A DNA stretch of 64,000 bases from Brachionus rotundiformis (lineage: Eukaryota; Rotifera; Eurotatoria; Ploima; Brachionidae). This document shows, piece by piece, positions 11,390 through 24,851 of the stretch. A program made the position numbers and the translations under genes. Below the pieces are notes generated by a model that was not told the DNA's origin, did no database searches, and saw only the letters and a list, made by a program, of their open reading frames with translations. The stretch spans positions 558,001-622,000 of the forward strand of contig JAESIW010000064.1 in assembly GCA_016802295.1 (NCBI GenBank). The letters run 5' to 3'. Every line of letters starts with the position of its first letter. Within the stretch, counting starts at the first letter, position 1.

Positions 11390-13078
11390 TTATCTAATAA
11401 AATTTCGGTACAAACCATCTGTGTCAAAGACAGTATTAATTGGTGCTACACTGTTTAACTTATCATTTGGTTTAGAATTGGCAAAGTTGCTAATTTTTAA
11501 TGAATTCTGTCTTCTAAAATCAGATTTTACAAAACCTTGTCATTTAATTTAAATTAGAAAAATAAAATTTTAATTTTATAAGTTGGTACCAGTTATAATT
11601 GTTCCAATAAAAAGAACTATCAAAATGAAAATATTACCATATAAGGAACCGTAGGTGGAAATAATTCTTCCTTGGGAATAAGTAAAGATTAAGCCAAAGA
11701 TTTGTGCAGATGTATTTAGTAGACCACACGAAGTTCCTTCACACACTGGATAAGTTATTTCTGATGCTAATTCAAAACCAACTGGCAAATACCCTGTCAT
11801 AAAGAAGCCAAGCAAAAAAGAAGTTCCAAATATGATCCAAATATTTACATTAAGAGTAAATGTAAATAAGACCATGGACAAAAAAGTTCCTATATAGACT
11901 AAAAATGTGACTAATCTTAAAAATAAAAATTATTTCATATAAAAAAACAATTCTTTTAATTACTTGAATGCTTTAACTCGATCGAGAATAAAACCACATA
12001 TTATTGATCCGATCAAGCCAGAAACTACTAAAATAAGTCCAATGATGCCGATGTTTTGATTTTCGTCGGTATAATATTGAGATATTATCAAATTTAAGAG
12101 TGTTCCAATCGCATAATATGAACCTGTGTTTATTCCGTATGATATAAAAACTAGAATAAAGTTATAATTTTTGAGTAACTCAATTATAGAATCTTTAAAT
12201 ATTTTAAAATCATTCTCTTGATTTTGTTGATTGCCAAATTTATTTCGAATTTCCCATTGGGCAATACTTGGAGCTTCTCTAGGCTGGTCCTTGACAACTG
12301 TAATAATCAACTTAGATATGTTAAGATATTTTTAATAAGATAAAAATCTCACAAATTAAACAAAAAATTAAGGTAATTCCACAAATGGCAGCAACTGTAA
12401 TAAATAATATATAAAAATTGCGCTCAATCGTACTAATAGGATCCGATTTTCTAATCATTAAGGGTGGAACGAGAAATCCTATCGCTGTTCCTAATTGATT
12501 ACCAAATACTCCAATCTTAAAAATACTTGAAATTATTTTTTTCTTAAACTTTTTTTATCTAAAATTACAGATGTGGCTAAACCGATTTCTTTATGTCCAA
12601 ACCAAAGAGCTGATACTCTAGCCGGAATTCCAAGAGTAAACGCTTGCGCTATGGCACATATTGTCTGAGCAAGCATTGCTACCAAAAATAGGTCTTGACG
12701 CACAGCTGCACATTTTATACATGAACCTATGAATGTCAGTAAAATACCTAGGGTGCAAGATAATTTGAGGCCTTTTCGATCAAGAAGAAACATGGTCGGA
12801 AATATCAATGGAATATAGCACAGCATATACACCATAGAAAACCAATTAACAGCATCAATTTTTTGAGCTTCATCTTGAGGTAAGCTTTCATTATAGTAGA
12901 AAATTATTGCATCTTGGACAATATTGTATTCGATCCAATTAAAAGCACTAAGTAAAGTTATCATTGAGAAAATTCCTAGGACAAGCCATCTTTTGGGATC
13001 TAAGTTAATTATTCGATTTTTATCATCTATTTTGGCAGCTGCATTATTGTTAACTATTTCATCATTTGGTGCAAACAT
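11390..13078 (-). CDS. FLVCR: FLVCR-type major facilitator transporter
   Basis: Five exons: 13078-12569, 12515-12353, 12297-11964, 11915-11590, 11535-11390, joining in phase to 492 residues. Introns are 49-55 bp. The family (SLC49) exports haem and/or imports choline across the plasma or mitochondrial membrane. Seen: about 12 hydrophobic segments. The family loops are PARVSALWFG followed by IGVFGNQLGTAIGF across the first splice, a cytoplasmic charged loop after segment 6 (residues about 230-255), and GYLPVGFELASEITYPV with EGTSCGLLNTSAQIFG. The tail is short and polar. The last exon is short of its own open frame but supplies the expected TG-FVKSDFRRQ continuation. The substrate (haem or choline) cannot be told from sequence alone. 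Confidence 0.93.
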
Positions 13079-14345
13079 TGCTCGAATTATCTGCTTAAAA
13101 TAGATAAACTATTTTATTTTGTAAAAATTTTGGGTTAAAACCAATTTAGGTTATGATAATGATGGTTAAATTCCGCCATAAATAGTAAAGTAAGAAAAAA
13201 TAACACTAAATCTTGAAATTTAGCTAAAAATATTTCAACTTAAGTGTCTAAAAGATTAAAAAAATTAATTAAATAATTTTATAATTTAAATTGAAAGATA
13301 TAAAGTTAAGCTAAAAATTTTAATCAGATACACTTTTAACCAAATCCTAAAAAAATATTCAGAAATTTATTTAAAATGTCAAAAAGACATTCATTTTAAA
13401 GCAATACGTACTTGACTATTTGTTTTTTATTTAGATAATGCCAAATTCGATTTTAAATAATGATTTAATAATATAATTCACATTTTCACTCATTTATTTT
13501 TAATTTTTTTGATAGGTTTTAAAATGTTTTAGCTAAAACAATAAGTGTAAACAAATTGAACATAAACAAAACTAATTTTTTGAATCGAAATTATCTTTTA
13601 GTAGTTCTAGCAAATTATTAGATATTCGAAAATTATATAACTGATAATTAAGTTATGCAATTAGCTCTATTTAGGGGTTATTTTATTCAATGAAAAATGT
13701 TTCTAGTCTCAAGTTTCTCTATAGTTTAAAGTTTAAAAATATAAAAATTAAATGATCAAATTTCTTGCAAAAATATCATCAAAATCATGCAAAAATTTAG
13801 CAATAAAATTTTTATTTATCTATGTTTTATTTATTTCTAATTCGTCGTTCAAGATAAAATTTATAACAACGCCAATATTTTCAAAAAAGAGAAAACAAAT
13901 ATCAAAATACAGTGTGAACTTTTTTATTAAGATTTATGTTTAAATTGTTAAAGTTTATTAGACGATTATATTATGTTTATTTACTAAAATTAGTTTTAAT
14001 TAGTGTTGGGACATTTGTTGATAATTTTTAAATTTTGTTTGCGTAAAATTCTTTTTTGACGGTTATCTTATCAAAAGATGATTTATTTTTGAATACATTT
14101 TTTGATTATTTGAATTGAAAAAAATTTATTTCATAAAATTTATAACTGAAATTTGCTCACTTTTAAAACTAACTTTTGAAAACAATTAAAACTTGTAATA
14201 TATTTTGCAAAGCTTTAATATTCCTTGAATTTTTAAAAATAACATTTTTGCCATATTTCATACTCAAGACGAATTAAAAAATTTTAATTTTGATAAATTC
14301 AGTTTAAATTAAATTACATTTATCATTATTTTTAAAAATAAAGCC
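13079..14345. other. intergenic between divergent genes
   Basis: A+T-rich spacer upstream of both the FLVCR-type gene and the LRR gene, so it must hold both promoters. I see no TATA box with clear position, no repeat and no coding stretch; a 63-codon open frame at 13752-13943 has A+T-driven composition only. Confidence 0.4.
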
Positions 14346-15879
14346 ATGAATTCTCCTAAGAATTGGTTGATTGATCATTATAGCAATACAATTAATTTAA
14401 TTGATATAAACACTGAAATCATGATAGGCAAAACAAGTGAACATACCAGCTTTCAAGCCGATCGCAATTATTTGATAGAAATGGTACAGTCAATTCAAGT
14501 GCTGAGCATTGCTGAACTAGATTCCAAAAAAGAGCTTGTGGACACTAAATTTTGCTTCTTTATTCCAAATGATAAATCAATCGGAAATCTAGTAGTTATT
14601 AATCGATACTTGACCAGCGAATCGATTCAAATGATGCACCATAATGAACCAAATAGAAAAAATATCTACGAGGTATTACTTTTTGAGTTGATCAAAAAAG
14701 AAATAGGAAAGTCGTTAATAGATTTGTCTATACCTGAGAAAAACTATTTAACCAGCTTGGATATTGATGGCCACAATATGATAAAAATATTTAATCAACA
14801 AACAATTAGAGAAATGGAGAATATTCTAAATTTGAGCAAGTTAACCTGTTTGCGCCTAAGAAATGTATCAGTTCAACATGACAATTTATCTTTTTTATCT
14901 GATTTTACAGCTTTGGAAATGCTAAGCGTCCAATCTTCTCAAATTCAGTGTTCCATTGATATCGAAAATTTTTCCAATTTGGTCAAAATTGATCTTAGTT
15001 TTAACATGATAAAAAAATTATGCTTTAAAAATTTGTTTAATTTGAAAACTCTGAATCTAAAAGGAAATCAAATAGAGGCAATAGATGAACAAATGTTCCA
15101 AGGTCTTTTCTATTTAGAGGAGCTTGATCTTAAATTCAACAAAATAAATCTAGTTGACGTCGACAGTCTAAACGATCTTGGAAATTTGGTCAAATTAGAT
15201 CTAAGCAACAATGGAAAAATAAGATTTAATTGTAACTTTAGACAATTAGTTAATTTGCGTTATTTAAATTTAGACAAGAACTTAAATGAAAATATTAAAA
15301 TAGATCACTTGAAAAGTTTAGAATATTTGAATTTGGGCTTCGTTGGCTCATTAAATCTAAATTCATTACATGAATTAAAGTTTTTGGAAATTGATACTAA
15401 TCACATTCCAGACATCTCAAAATTAAAAAATTTAAATTTTCTAGTACTTAAGAATATTCAATATTTTACTCCTAATCATAAATTAAGCAAATTAAAATTT
15501 CTAATTTTAAAATTTGATAATGACCCTTTCTTGATTAAAACCATTGATTTTGGTCAAAGTTTTAATCTAAGTGAAATATTAAAAATAAAGATTCAAAGTC
15601 CGAGCTTGTCTTCTTCGTTTGATATTGAGGAATATTTCATGAGAATGTTCAAAAACGTAAATAATATTGAGATCGATATGGATGTGGACGTTGGTCAAAA
15701 ATGCCAAATTTTAATTAATATGGTAATATTTATCTTTTGATTTTTTTAAATATTTTTTTCTTGTTTTAAAGGCAGCAAGTGATCAAATTTATAGTTTTAT
15801 AAACGAAATGAAAGATTTGTATTCAAAATGCATTTATGAACACATTAAAAACTTTATAATAACTTTTAACAATTATTAG
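14346..15879 (+). CDS. leucine-rich-repeat protein
   Basis: Two exons: 14346-15722 and 15772-15879, 494 residues. The first roughly 135 residues are a non-repeat domain I do not recognise. From about residue 140 to 400 there are at least ten leucine-rich repeats of the L-x-x-L-x-L-x-x-N type (for example LVKIDLSFNMI, LKTLNLKGNQI, LEELDLKFNKI, LVKLDLSNNGK). The C-terminus is an LRR-like remnant and a helical tail. There is no signal peptide and no membrane segment, so it is probably intracellular. LRR arrays are protein-binding scaffolds; the partner is unknown. The second exon, found from the donor ATG|GTAATA and acceptor AAAG|GCAGC, replaces five read-through residues of the single-exon reading. 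Confidence 0.8.
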
Positions 15880-16983
15880 TCAATTATTGCATTTAAAATT
15901 AGAATTATTTTCATTATTAAGCATTTTATATAAATTTATTTAATTAGCTCATTTTATTTAATTAAAATATCTATACAATTCTTTACAAGTTAAATTCTCT
16001 TTTGATAATTAATTTAACAAGTAAAACTTTAATGTGAAAAAATTTATAACATGTTTTTTTATGGTTCATTTTTTTTCTTGAATCTAATTTTAGCTGAATA
16101 CGTGACAGTCGTGATATGAAATTAATAATTTTAGCAAATAGTGAAACTTAAAGAGCATCTTTAAGAGCCATTAGTTCATTAATTTTTAATAAATGATACA
16201 TGGTATTATGTTCCAAATTTTTGGGACTTTTTGTTCAATAAATATAATAGTCTTTCTTCCATTGAGTGCATTATTGATACTAGATAAATACTCGTACAAA
16301 AATGTACCTTTAAAACATTAATAATTAAAGTAAGTCAATTTTGTGTGAAAATTAATTAAAAATATTCCAATTTTATATTAAATCTGACAAGTTTTAAAAT
16401 TGTTTATTTTGTTCAAGTTCATATGAGGTCAAACTTTCCCAACAAAAATCCGAGCATATTTCAAAACGTGTTAATTGTATAGGTAATTTATTTAAATTCG
16501 ATTTTAAAGTAAATATTGATGTAGGAAAATTTAAAATTTTTATTTATTCCGGTTTAATCGGACTAAATAAAAAAATTGTTTCAATATTTAATTTCAAACC
16601 GGCTTTGAAATGCATCTCACTAAAATAAAATATTTTTGAAATCTTTATTTGACAAATCTTTGAATAAATTTATTTTTGACAGTGATGATTAATCAAATCA
16701 CTTTGTCACTGGCTTTAGTAATCTTATCTAACCATCTTTTGTGTGTCATAAACTGGCAAATCTTTAAATAAAATATATTTAATTTCCAATTTTACATAGG
16801 TAAATATATCAAGCCAATTCATTTAATATTCAACTTTAAAATAGGATTTAAAACCAAATTTAAAACAAATATCTACTTGATATATTGAAGAAAGAAAGAC
16901 TTTTGGTAAGAGTATCAAGTTTAATAACACGATTCAGAAACGAAGAAAACTTATCCTTTCAGTTGTATGATCAAGCTTGCAAA
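15880..16983. other. intergenic, no feature seen
   Basis: Spacer between two plus-strand genes. No coding stretch or repeat recognised. The open frame does extend upstream of the ABCA ATG to 16885, but only from a TTG. Confidence 0.4.
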
Positions 16984-19900
16984 ATGGTAAAATTGGCCGG
17001 TTTTCTGGTGCAGATAAGAATTTTAATGTGGAAAATGCTGATAATCCTGCGACGAAATGTAGTTGGTTCGTTGCTGGAGATATGCTGTCCATACTTGTTT
17101 GTCTCTTTTTTGATACTTATTCGCTATTTTATCGAGCGATTCAAAATTAAGACCTACTCTTACATGCCTGTTAATATTCTTGATCTGAATCCGATGACCA
17201 CCGAACAAAGACGAAATTTAATTCTCTACTATCCAAATAATGAATTTGTGAGAAATTTGGTCAATGATGCAGCAAGCATATTGAGCTACAAAAATCCAAG
17301 TTTTTCCCCAATTGGTAAGTATTAAAATACTTCAGCACATCACTTCTAAATTGATAAATAAACCTAAGTTTTTGGTGTAAATGTTTCATCTGCTTTTTTG
17401 CTTCAGGCATCAGTAATATCCAAAATAGCAGCGTTCTACTCGTTTCCAATGAACATGACCAACTCAGTGCCGGATAACATTAAATATTCAATTTTTACTC
17501 AAGAGTATTATTTTATTTTTTTAATTATTTAGAAATTTATAAAATAATTTTTCGCCGCAAGTTTTTTTATTTGAAATTTTAATCATAAAAATTTATTTGA
17601 GAAAATTGATTTGAATTATTTTTCTTAATATAAAAAGTTTATTTAAGAAATTGATAGATTGAGTTATAAAACAAAGAATGATTTTGATTTAAAAATTTTA
17701 TTTTACAATACTAGTTTATTTTCTTAAATTTATAGCAAGATAAATTTGTTTATTATCAAAAATTTTAAAAATGTCTATTTAAAGAGATACCTTAAATCGG
17801 TACAAAATCGACAAAATATTTCCAACAAAAATCGATTATCTTTATAATAGAGCACCAGAAGATTTTTGCCTAGGTAATATTTATTAAAGCCAAAAAAATA
17901 TACTAATTATTTAAAATAAAGAAACTAAAATTTAGACATGACGTATTTTTCAATATATGAAAGCTTCAATGCGTTCAAGTATTCGATGGATATTCAATTG
18001 ATTGCAAAAATGACCGGAACAAAAATTAAAAATACAAATATGGTAGATTAAAATATACAATTAATTAAGAAATTTTTAATGAATTTTATTTAATAGATCA
18101 AGTCCATTCCATTTTACTGTCCAGATTTTGAGCAAGATGAACTGCTATCAACATTTTCCTTTTTTCCATCATTGCTCATCTCAATTGCATTTATGTTCAC
18201 CTCAGTTTTTACAACAGGAAACATCGTGGCAGAAAAAGCGAATAAAATGAAGGTATAATTAGTTCTTTTAAATTTTGGTCTCAATTATGCCATTTTGTTT
18301 AAAGGAGTATCTCAAATTGGTTGGCATTAAATGGTATGCAATACATGTATCATGGTTTATAAGAAATATCTCTATTTATTTCATTCTATCAATTGTTATA
18401 TCAATTGTATGCAAAATTTATCTCAGACCTAATTCGAACAATGAATTGCTGGCTTCAAGAGCTGTATTTACCCACACTCACTTTATTGTTATCTTATTAA
18501 TCCTGCTAGTTTATTCAGTACAAGTCTGTTCCTTTACACTTTTGTTATCACAGTTTTTTAGCAAGCGTAATTTTAAATTTTTTTTGTATTTTTTATTTTA
18601 AATTTAATCTTTTTAACAGCTTTTAATGCCAAAGTAGTACTTTTGATAATATGGATATTCAGCATTGTTAATTTCTACGATGAAATACCCACTTCAGTTA
18701 TAAAATATCTTTTTGCAGCTTTTCCAAATCTTGGACTTCTGTTCTCTTTTCAAGTTTTGTTCCAATTTGAAAGAAGCTCAAAAGACTTCCATCTTGCTCA
18801 ATTATTCGAAAATATTTACGAAGATCCGCTCAAACTAGGTGCAATTCTAATCTCAATGCTAGCCTGGTCAATTTTGTATTTTCCGGTAACTTGGTATTTG
18901 GAAAACATATTGCCCGGTGATTTCGGTCTGCCATTGCCCTTCTACTTTCCTTTGACAGTAATCTCCCTTTAAATGCTTCTATGCCATAATTATATAATTA
19001 CTTCCTAGAAAAATTATTGGTTTCCGAGTAATTTGGACCAGAAAAACTTCAAGTACAAGACAGAAAGCAATATTGATGAGCCTTCGTTTGAAAAGGAGCC
19101 ATTGAATTTTAAAAAGACTGTCTCTATTAATAATTTATCCAAAGTATAATTAAATTTAAAAGAAAAATAAATTTAAAAACATTTTTATTTTAAAAAAAGA
19201 CTTTCAAAACATTTAGGAGATGCAAAACAGCGGTAAAAAACGTATCAATTAACTTTTATGAGAATCAAATAACTGGCCTATTGGGTCATAACGGAGCTGG
19301 CAAAACGACCACAACTTTTATGCTTTGCGGTTTGTTTCCGCCCACATCAGGAAATGCGAGAATTCTCGGTCTCGATCTAAGAAATCAAATGGACCAGATT
19401 AGACCAATACTTGGCTTTTGTCCGCAAGTGGATATCTTACTTGAGGACTTTACTGTCGAAGAACATCTACGACTTGTAGCAATGGTAATTTGTTTTTCTC
19501 ATGGACTGAAATAAAATTAATTTTCTAATTAGATAAAGGGGTTTCCGAGTAATAAATTCAAATTCGAATTGGAAAGAATTTCCAATTTTGTTGGTTTGCA
19601 AAAAGATTTGAAAAAACGTTCTAAAAATTTATCAGGTGGCATGAAAAGACGCCTTATGGTTGCCATGGCCTTAATTGGAGACTCCAAAGTCATAATTTTG
19701 GACGAGCCAACCAGTGGACTAGATCCATTCAATCGAGTCAAACTATGGGAGCTAATACGGCGCTACAAAAATAATCATACTATTATCCTTACAACTCATT
19801 TTATGGAAGGTTTGATCACTTAAAAAAATATATTTAATCATTTTTTTAAAATTAAATTGAAAAAAAAATTTAGAGGCTGATGCTTTGTCAGATCGTATAG

Positions 19901-22900
19901 CTATAATGAACCATGGAGAGATAAAATGCTGTGGATCGCCACTTTTTCTTAAGAATTATTATGGAAATGGTTTCCGAATCAAAATAGTCAAAAATTTGCA
20001 GTTCAAATCATTGGAATTTGAGAAATTGCTTAGGAAATATTTGAATGACTATCAAATTGAGATAAATGTGGCTGCAGAAATTTGTATATCATTTCCATTC
20101 GAAAAAGCTAATCTTCTTTCTGAATTTTTGAATGAATTGGAGATTAATAAAAATAAACTTGGCTTTGATTCATACGGCATTAGTTCTTCCACAATTGAGG
20201 AAGTTTTTTTAAAGTAGAAACATTTGAGATAATAAATTATTAAATTATTAAAACAATATTTTTTAGAGTTGGTAAAATTGACCATAAAGCTGAAGATTCA
20301 AATAAAGTAAATAATTTTGCAAACATCGATGAAAATGCTTTCAGTGGTAAGCGTATTTTAAATTTTATACATATCATTTAATAAAATATATATTATTAGT
20401 TTGTCAGATAAATAACATACATTTTATAATATAAGATATTAAACAATTTCATTATTAATGATTAATAAGATTATTATTTTTGACTTTAGTTGCCAAGGCC
20501 ATTATGTCCTCGGGTACCAATATAATGCAATTAAAAGATATATATATACATTTCTTTTAAGTAAATAATTGTTTAAATTTTTTTTCTCTGTGTATTTAAT
20601 TGGTCCTAAAGCTATTCAGAGTTCACCTCTAAAGTAGAGATGTCCAAGTGGTAAAGTGCCATTTGGCACAATCTTCACAGTTTTTTGTCAAGACTTTGCA
20701 CAAGATATTCAAAAAGTATTTTAGATGTTTTTTTTTAAATGCATCATGTCATTAATCAAAAAATATAAAAATTTAAAATAATTTCTAAAATTAAATATAC
20801 AACAATGCAGGTTTCAATTTTCAATTAATTCTTTTATATTTATATTTTTTTCAATGGCGTTTGAGTTACTTTCTCGGCACCTGAGACCATCTTCTTTCGT
20901 CGGTCCTGTGTAAACGTTTTTTGAATATTCTCCATTCTTTTATTGCTTGGACATAAAGTATACTGGCCATTGCGAACATCCATGATCTTGGTCTTTTTAT
21001 TTTTAATTTCCCAAACGATGTCATATTTTTATCATGTTAACTAGACTTTTTTGGACAGTGTTCTACGAAATTCGAAATAGAAGGTATATATTTTTCTTGC
21101 ACAAAAGGAATTTCACCAAACAAACTTCCTCTATTAGGAATCCTATAAATAGCTCCCTTAGGTTCCTTTTCTCTAAGATGATGCCGCTTTCAATTTCTAT
21201 ATACGCAGTCGTTTGGAACTCATACCTTATTAAATTCACTTATTATTTCTTCTTCTCGTTTGGCTCTTTTTTAATTAAAAATTTTTCCAAATGTTGACTA
21301 AAAATAATCAAAAATTTCATACTCTTTAATAGTTTATATAAGGAGATTCAAAATTATAAACCAACACTGATTTTTGATTAAGAAATTATTTATTATTAAG
21401 TTTGAAGTTTTGATTAAAACTAAATTAAACAATTTTTAACTTAAGAAAATGTTTAAAGATCTTTGCTTTTTAACCTTTATGGTATTTTCTATTCATTCAA
21501 AATTTTTTTTTAAATAAGATATATTTAATTTAAGCTTTATAGTTAATTTAAAGAAACTAGTTTCAAATATCAACATATCAAATAAAATCAAATTTAAATT
21601 GGCATCTTTTTTTTAAGCATTTAAACAAAAATTTGAATTCAAACAAGGAAAAAGTTTGTGGTTTCAACAGATCAAATCTTTGCTTTATAAACGATTGATA
21701 ATTTTTTTGCGTCGATATTTACTAGCATTAGTAATTCTCACCTGTCCACTTATTTTTCAACTTTTAATTGTCTCAATAATTCCATCGTCCAATTCTGTAA
21801 TTGATAAAATTGGAAAAACTGAGAATAGCTATGGAACTTTTGATTTGGATATCAAAAAATACAAATCGCACGAAATTCCTTTTTACACCATTGATGCAAG
21901 TGCAACAAATCCAGTGAATAAAATTTTGAAAAATTTTTATTCCTACTCAAACCGACCAAATGTAAATCTTCTGCGAGTTAATTCATCGGTTTACGACTAT
22001 GTGGCCAACAAGCACAACCGAAGCCTCATTTCTTTGCTAAAAGAGCACTTTTTTGGCATTACATGGCTCAATTCTGTCACAGAGCCTAATGATATAGATG
22101 GTTTTGACATTACGGCCTATTTCAGCACAACAGCATATCAAACACCTGGAGTCATAATAAATGAAATTTCAAATCTTCTACTATCTTTTTTAAACTCAAA
22201 TAAACTAAGCAAAACAATCTCAACCACCAATGAACCTATTCCACCAGACAACAACAATTATTATGGAAACAATTTTTTAAAATATCTTGGATGTTTTGAT
22301 GTTCTTCCATTGTCTTTGTTTAATTTTGCCACTTCCATAGTAATAGCATTTGTGATAAGTATTAATGTAATGCATGTCTCTAAAGAAAACGTAAATGGTT
22401 CAAAAAAACTACAGCTTCTTTCCAATACAAATAAATTTGTCTATTGGTTCTCAAATTTTATTTTTGATTTTTCTATTTGTTTTATTAACATATGCTTGGT
22501 AATTAGCGTTACAACATTGACCAGCTATATCAGAAATAACCCAGAAGTTGATATATACATTATGTCTTCGAGACCAACGGTAGGCTATTGGTTCTTGGTT
22601 TTGATTATGTCATCGCTTAATTGGACTTTTCTGGCATATTTTTGGCTCAGCTTTTTCAAATCAGACGTGACTGCTTTTGTTATTCTTTTACTCTTACTTG
22701 GAATTGCCTCATTTACCGATGTGGTTTTTTCTTTTTTCCAACTGTTTAACAATATAACCAATCCAGATTTAAACTTCGATTCTCCGAGTACCTTAATGCT
22801 GTACATTATGAGAATGGTTTTGGCAGTTTTGTTTCCAAATGTTACAATTAAGCGTCAGTTGTTCAATTTTAGGCTCAGATCGAATCGCTATTGCATCGAT

Positions 22901-24530
22901 TCACTAAACAGGGTGCTAAAAAGTAATTTAAAAAGATAATTAATATTTTTTTAAGCTCGTTTTAGCCAATTTTAGATATGACACTAATTACATGGAAATC
23001 AACGAGCCTGGAAACGGCTTGTTTTTGCTAATTTCGATATTTCAACTTATTTTTATTCTTCTCTTATTTGTTGCTACTGAAACAAATGCTTTTAATAAGG
23101 AGCATTTGAAAAATTTCTTTATGAATCTGTTTAAATTCGAACCAAAGTATATATCAATGAATACTGAGGTAGAAATATTATTAATTGTTTACTTGATAAG
23201 CTTAAATTTAAAAAAATTTCTAAGATCGAAGACGATGTTAATAAAGAAATCCAAAGAATTGAAGATTCAAATCTAACCAAGCTGAGTCAGCATGAACCAC
23301 TGATTGTAAAACAGCTCTTAAAATTATTTAAAAAGAAAAAAATTCGACTTTCAGCTGTTGACAACTTGAGTTTTGGAGTACCATCTCAAACTTGCTTTGG
23401 TCTTTTGGTAAAAAAACTTAATAAATATCCAATTTAATCTTTTATTTAATTTAAATTTAATAAAGGGTATGAATGGCGCTGGCAAAAGTACAACATTTAA
23501 AATAATAACTGGTGAATTGGAGCCGAATAAAGGAGAAATTTTAGTTAATGGCTACAGTGTAAAATCAGAAAATATGAAAACTAGGCAAAATTTGGGCTAT
23601 TGTCCGCAATTCGATCGGCTTATAGAGTATTTGACAGTAAATGAAACCCTAATGCTCTTTGCCAATCTGCGCGGTATCGACCAAACATTGAGCAAGAAAC
23701 TTGCTCAAGATATGCAAGCTATATTCCAGCTGAGCGAATTTAAAAATACTTATGTGCAAAACTTGAGTGGTGGAACCAAGCGAAAGCTTAGTTGTGCAAT
23801 CGCATTTATTGGCAAACCTAGTGTTGTCATTTTGGATGAGGTAAAGTGGAACTTAATTTAGAAAAATTCAGCAATTAAAAAATTTTAATTTAAGCCATCG
23901 ACTGGTATGGATCCGGGAGCTAGGAAATTTATGTGGAACATCATCAAAAAAGCCAGAGACACTGGAATGACTATTGTTTTAAGCAGCCATAGCATGGAGG
24001 AATGTGAGGCTCTATGTGATAAACTTGGAATAATGTTGAATGGACAATTGCATTGCTTGGGAACTATTCCCGAAATCAAATCAAAATATGGTGATGGTTA
24101 CCGACTAATAATAAAATGTCATCATAGTGATCAGCTCGAAAAGGATATTGTCCGCTTGGAAAATTTTATAAAGACAAAATTTCCAAATGCCAACATTGAA
24201 GATAGACAGTACGAGACCCTATTTTTTATAATTAAGTCTGATTTTAAATTTAAACAAAACTTATCCAAAATGTTCTCTTTAATCGAGGCTAACAAAAGCT
24301 TGTTGAATATCGAATCATATTTCATATCTCAAACAACATTGGAACAAGTTTTTATGTCATTTGCCAACAAGTCACAGAATATGATTCGAACAATAAATAA
24401 AAAAGTTTCAGATAAGAGTTCGATTTCAATCGATTTATTCGATTTAAAAAAGACGCCCAAGAAAAGTAAAGTTAAACTTTTGTCTTATAAAAATATGGGA
24501 TTTTCGGATTCAAACAGTTATATATTTTAG
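16984..24530 (+). CDS. ABCA: full-length ABCA lipid transporter
   Basis: Seventeen exons join in phase to 1720 residues: 16984-17314, 17414-17504, 17785-17873, 17936-18042, 18097-18252, 18305-18566, 18620-18957, 19009-19143, 19200-19484, 19533-19809, 19874-20213, 20267-20346, 21648-22922, 22966-23168, 23225-23407, 23466-23840, 23895-24530. ABCA proteins move lipids across or out of membranes using ATP. Seen: an N-terminal membrane segment, a fairly short first extracellular loop, membrane domain 1, then NBD1. NBD1 has Walker A GHNGAGKTTT near 532, signature LSGGMKRR near 632 and Walker B with DEPTSGLD near 652. Membrane domain 2 follows with a large loop, then NBD2 with GMNGAGKSTT near 1385, LSGGTKRK near 1484, and DE at an exon end continued by PSTGMD. 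Both sites look intact. The size is close to ABCA3 (about 1700), smaller than ABCA1. Intron 12 (20347-21647) is about 1.3 kb against about 50 bp for most others. Confidence 0.94.
20347..21647. other. large ABCA intron with antisense coding-like relic
   Basis: The flanking exons join in phase (AGT G|GA AAA). On the minus strand, about 21025 down to the TAA at 20840, roughly 60 codons are open with balanced codon use (EIKNKKTKIMDVRNG, then QDRRKKMVSGAEK). Just upstream (about 21175-21040), another minus-strand frame is open (KGAIYRIPNRGSLFGEIPF) and ends in TAA. Together they look like a decayed or frameshifted coding fragment, perhaps from a mobile element; I cannot name the family. At 20638-20665 a stretch resembles a tRNA A-box, without a convincing B-box. 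Confidence 0.45.
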
Positions 24531-24851
24531 GTCTATTTTTATGTTATTATACAAAAATTAATTTTTCAAAAATAAATTGAATACTTAAAATTTTTTAAAA
24601 ATATGTTTTATAATTAATTAACTGTGAAAAAATAAATAAATTGAAAATAAAACTTTTTTCTAAGTTGAAATTTATTTTAAAAAAGTTAAAGAATAATTAT
24701 ATTTAAAATTAATTAAAAAAAAAAAATTTTAGCGAAACTTGTTCAATTAATCACATAAAAAAATATATCTTTAAAAATTACATATGACAACAATATTACA
24801 ATTAGGTGAAAATAAATAATTTAAATTTTTGTCACAAATTACTGATATGAT
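24531..24851. other. convergent 3' spacer
   Basis: A+T-rich spacer between the 3' ends of the ABCA gene (+) and SLC38A7 (-). It contains several AATAAA-like polyadenylation signals (near 24570 and 24632) and nothing else recognisable. Confidence 0.4.

Noticed and set aside
13752..13943. Plus-strand open frame of 63 codons
   Set aside because: Lys/Phe/Ile/Asn-only composition typical of A+T-rich spacer; no splice partner.
20638..20720. tRNA gene in the ABCA intron
   Set aside because: An A-box-like stretch is present but no B-box at the right distance and no cloverleaf could be drawn.
19281..24530. Two separate half-size ABC transporters
   Set aside because: All 17 exons join in phase through the large intron, giving the standard full-length ABCA layout.
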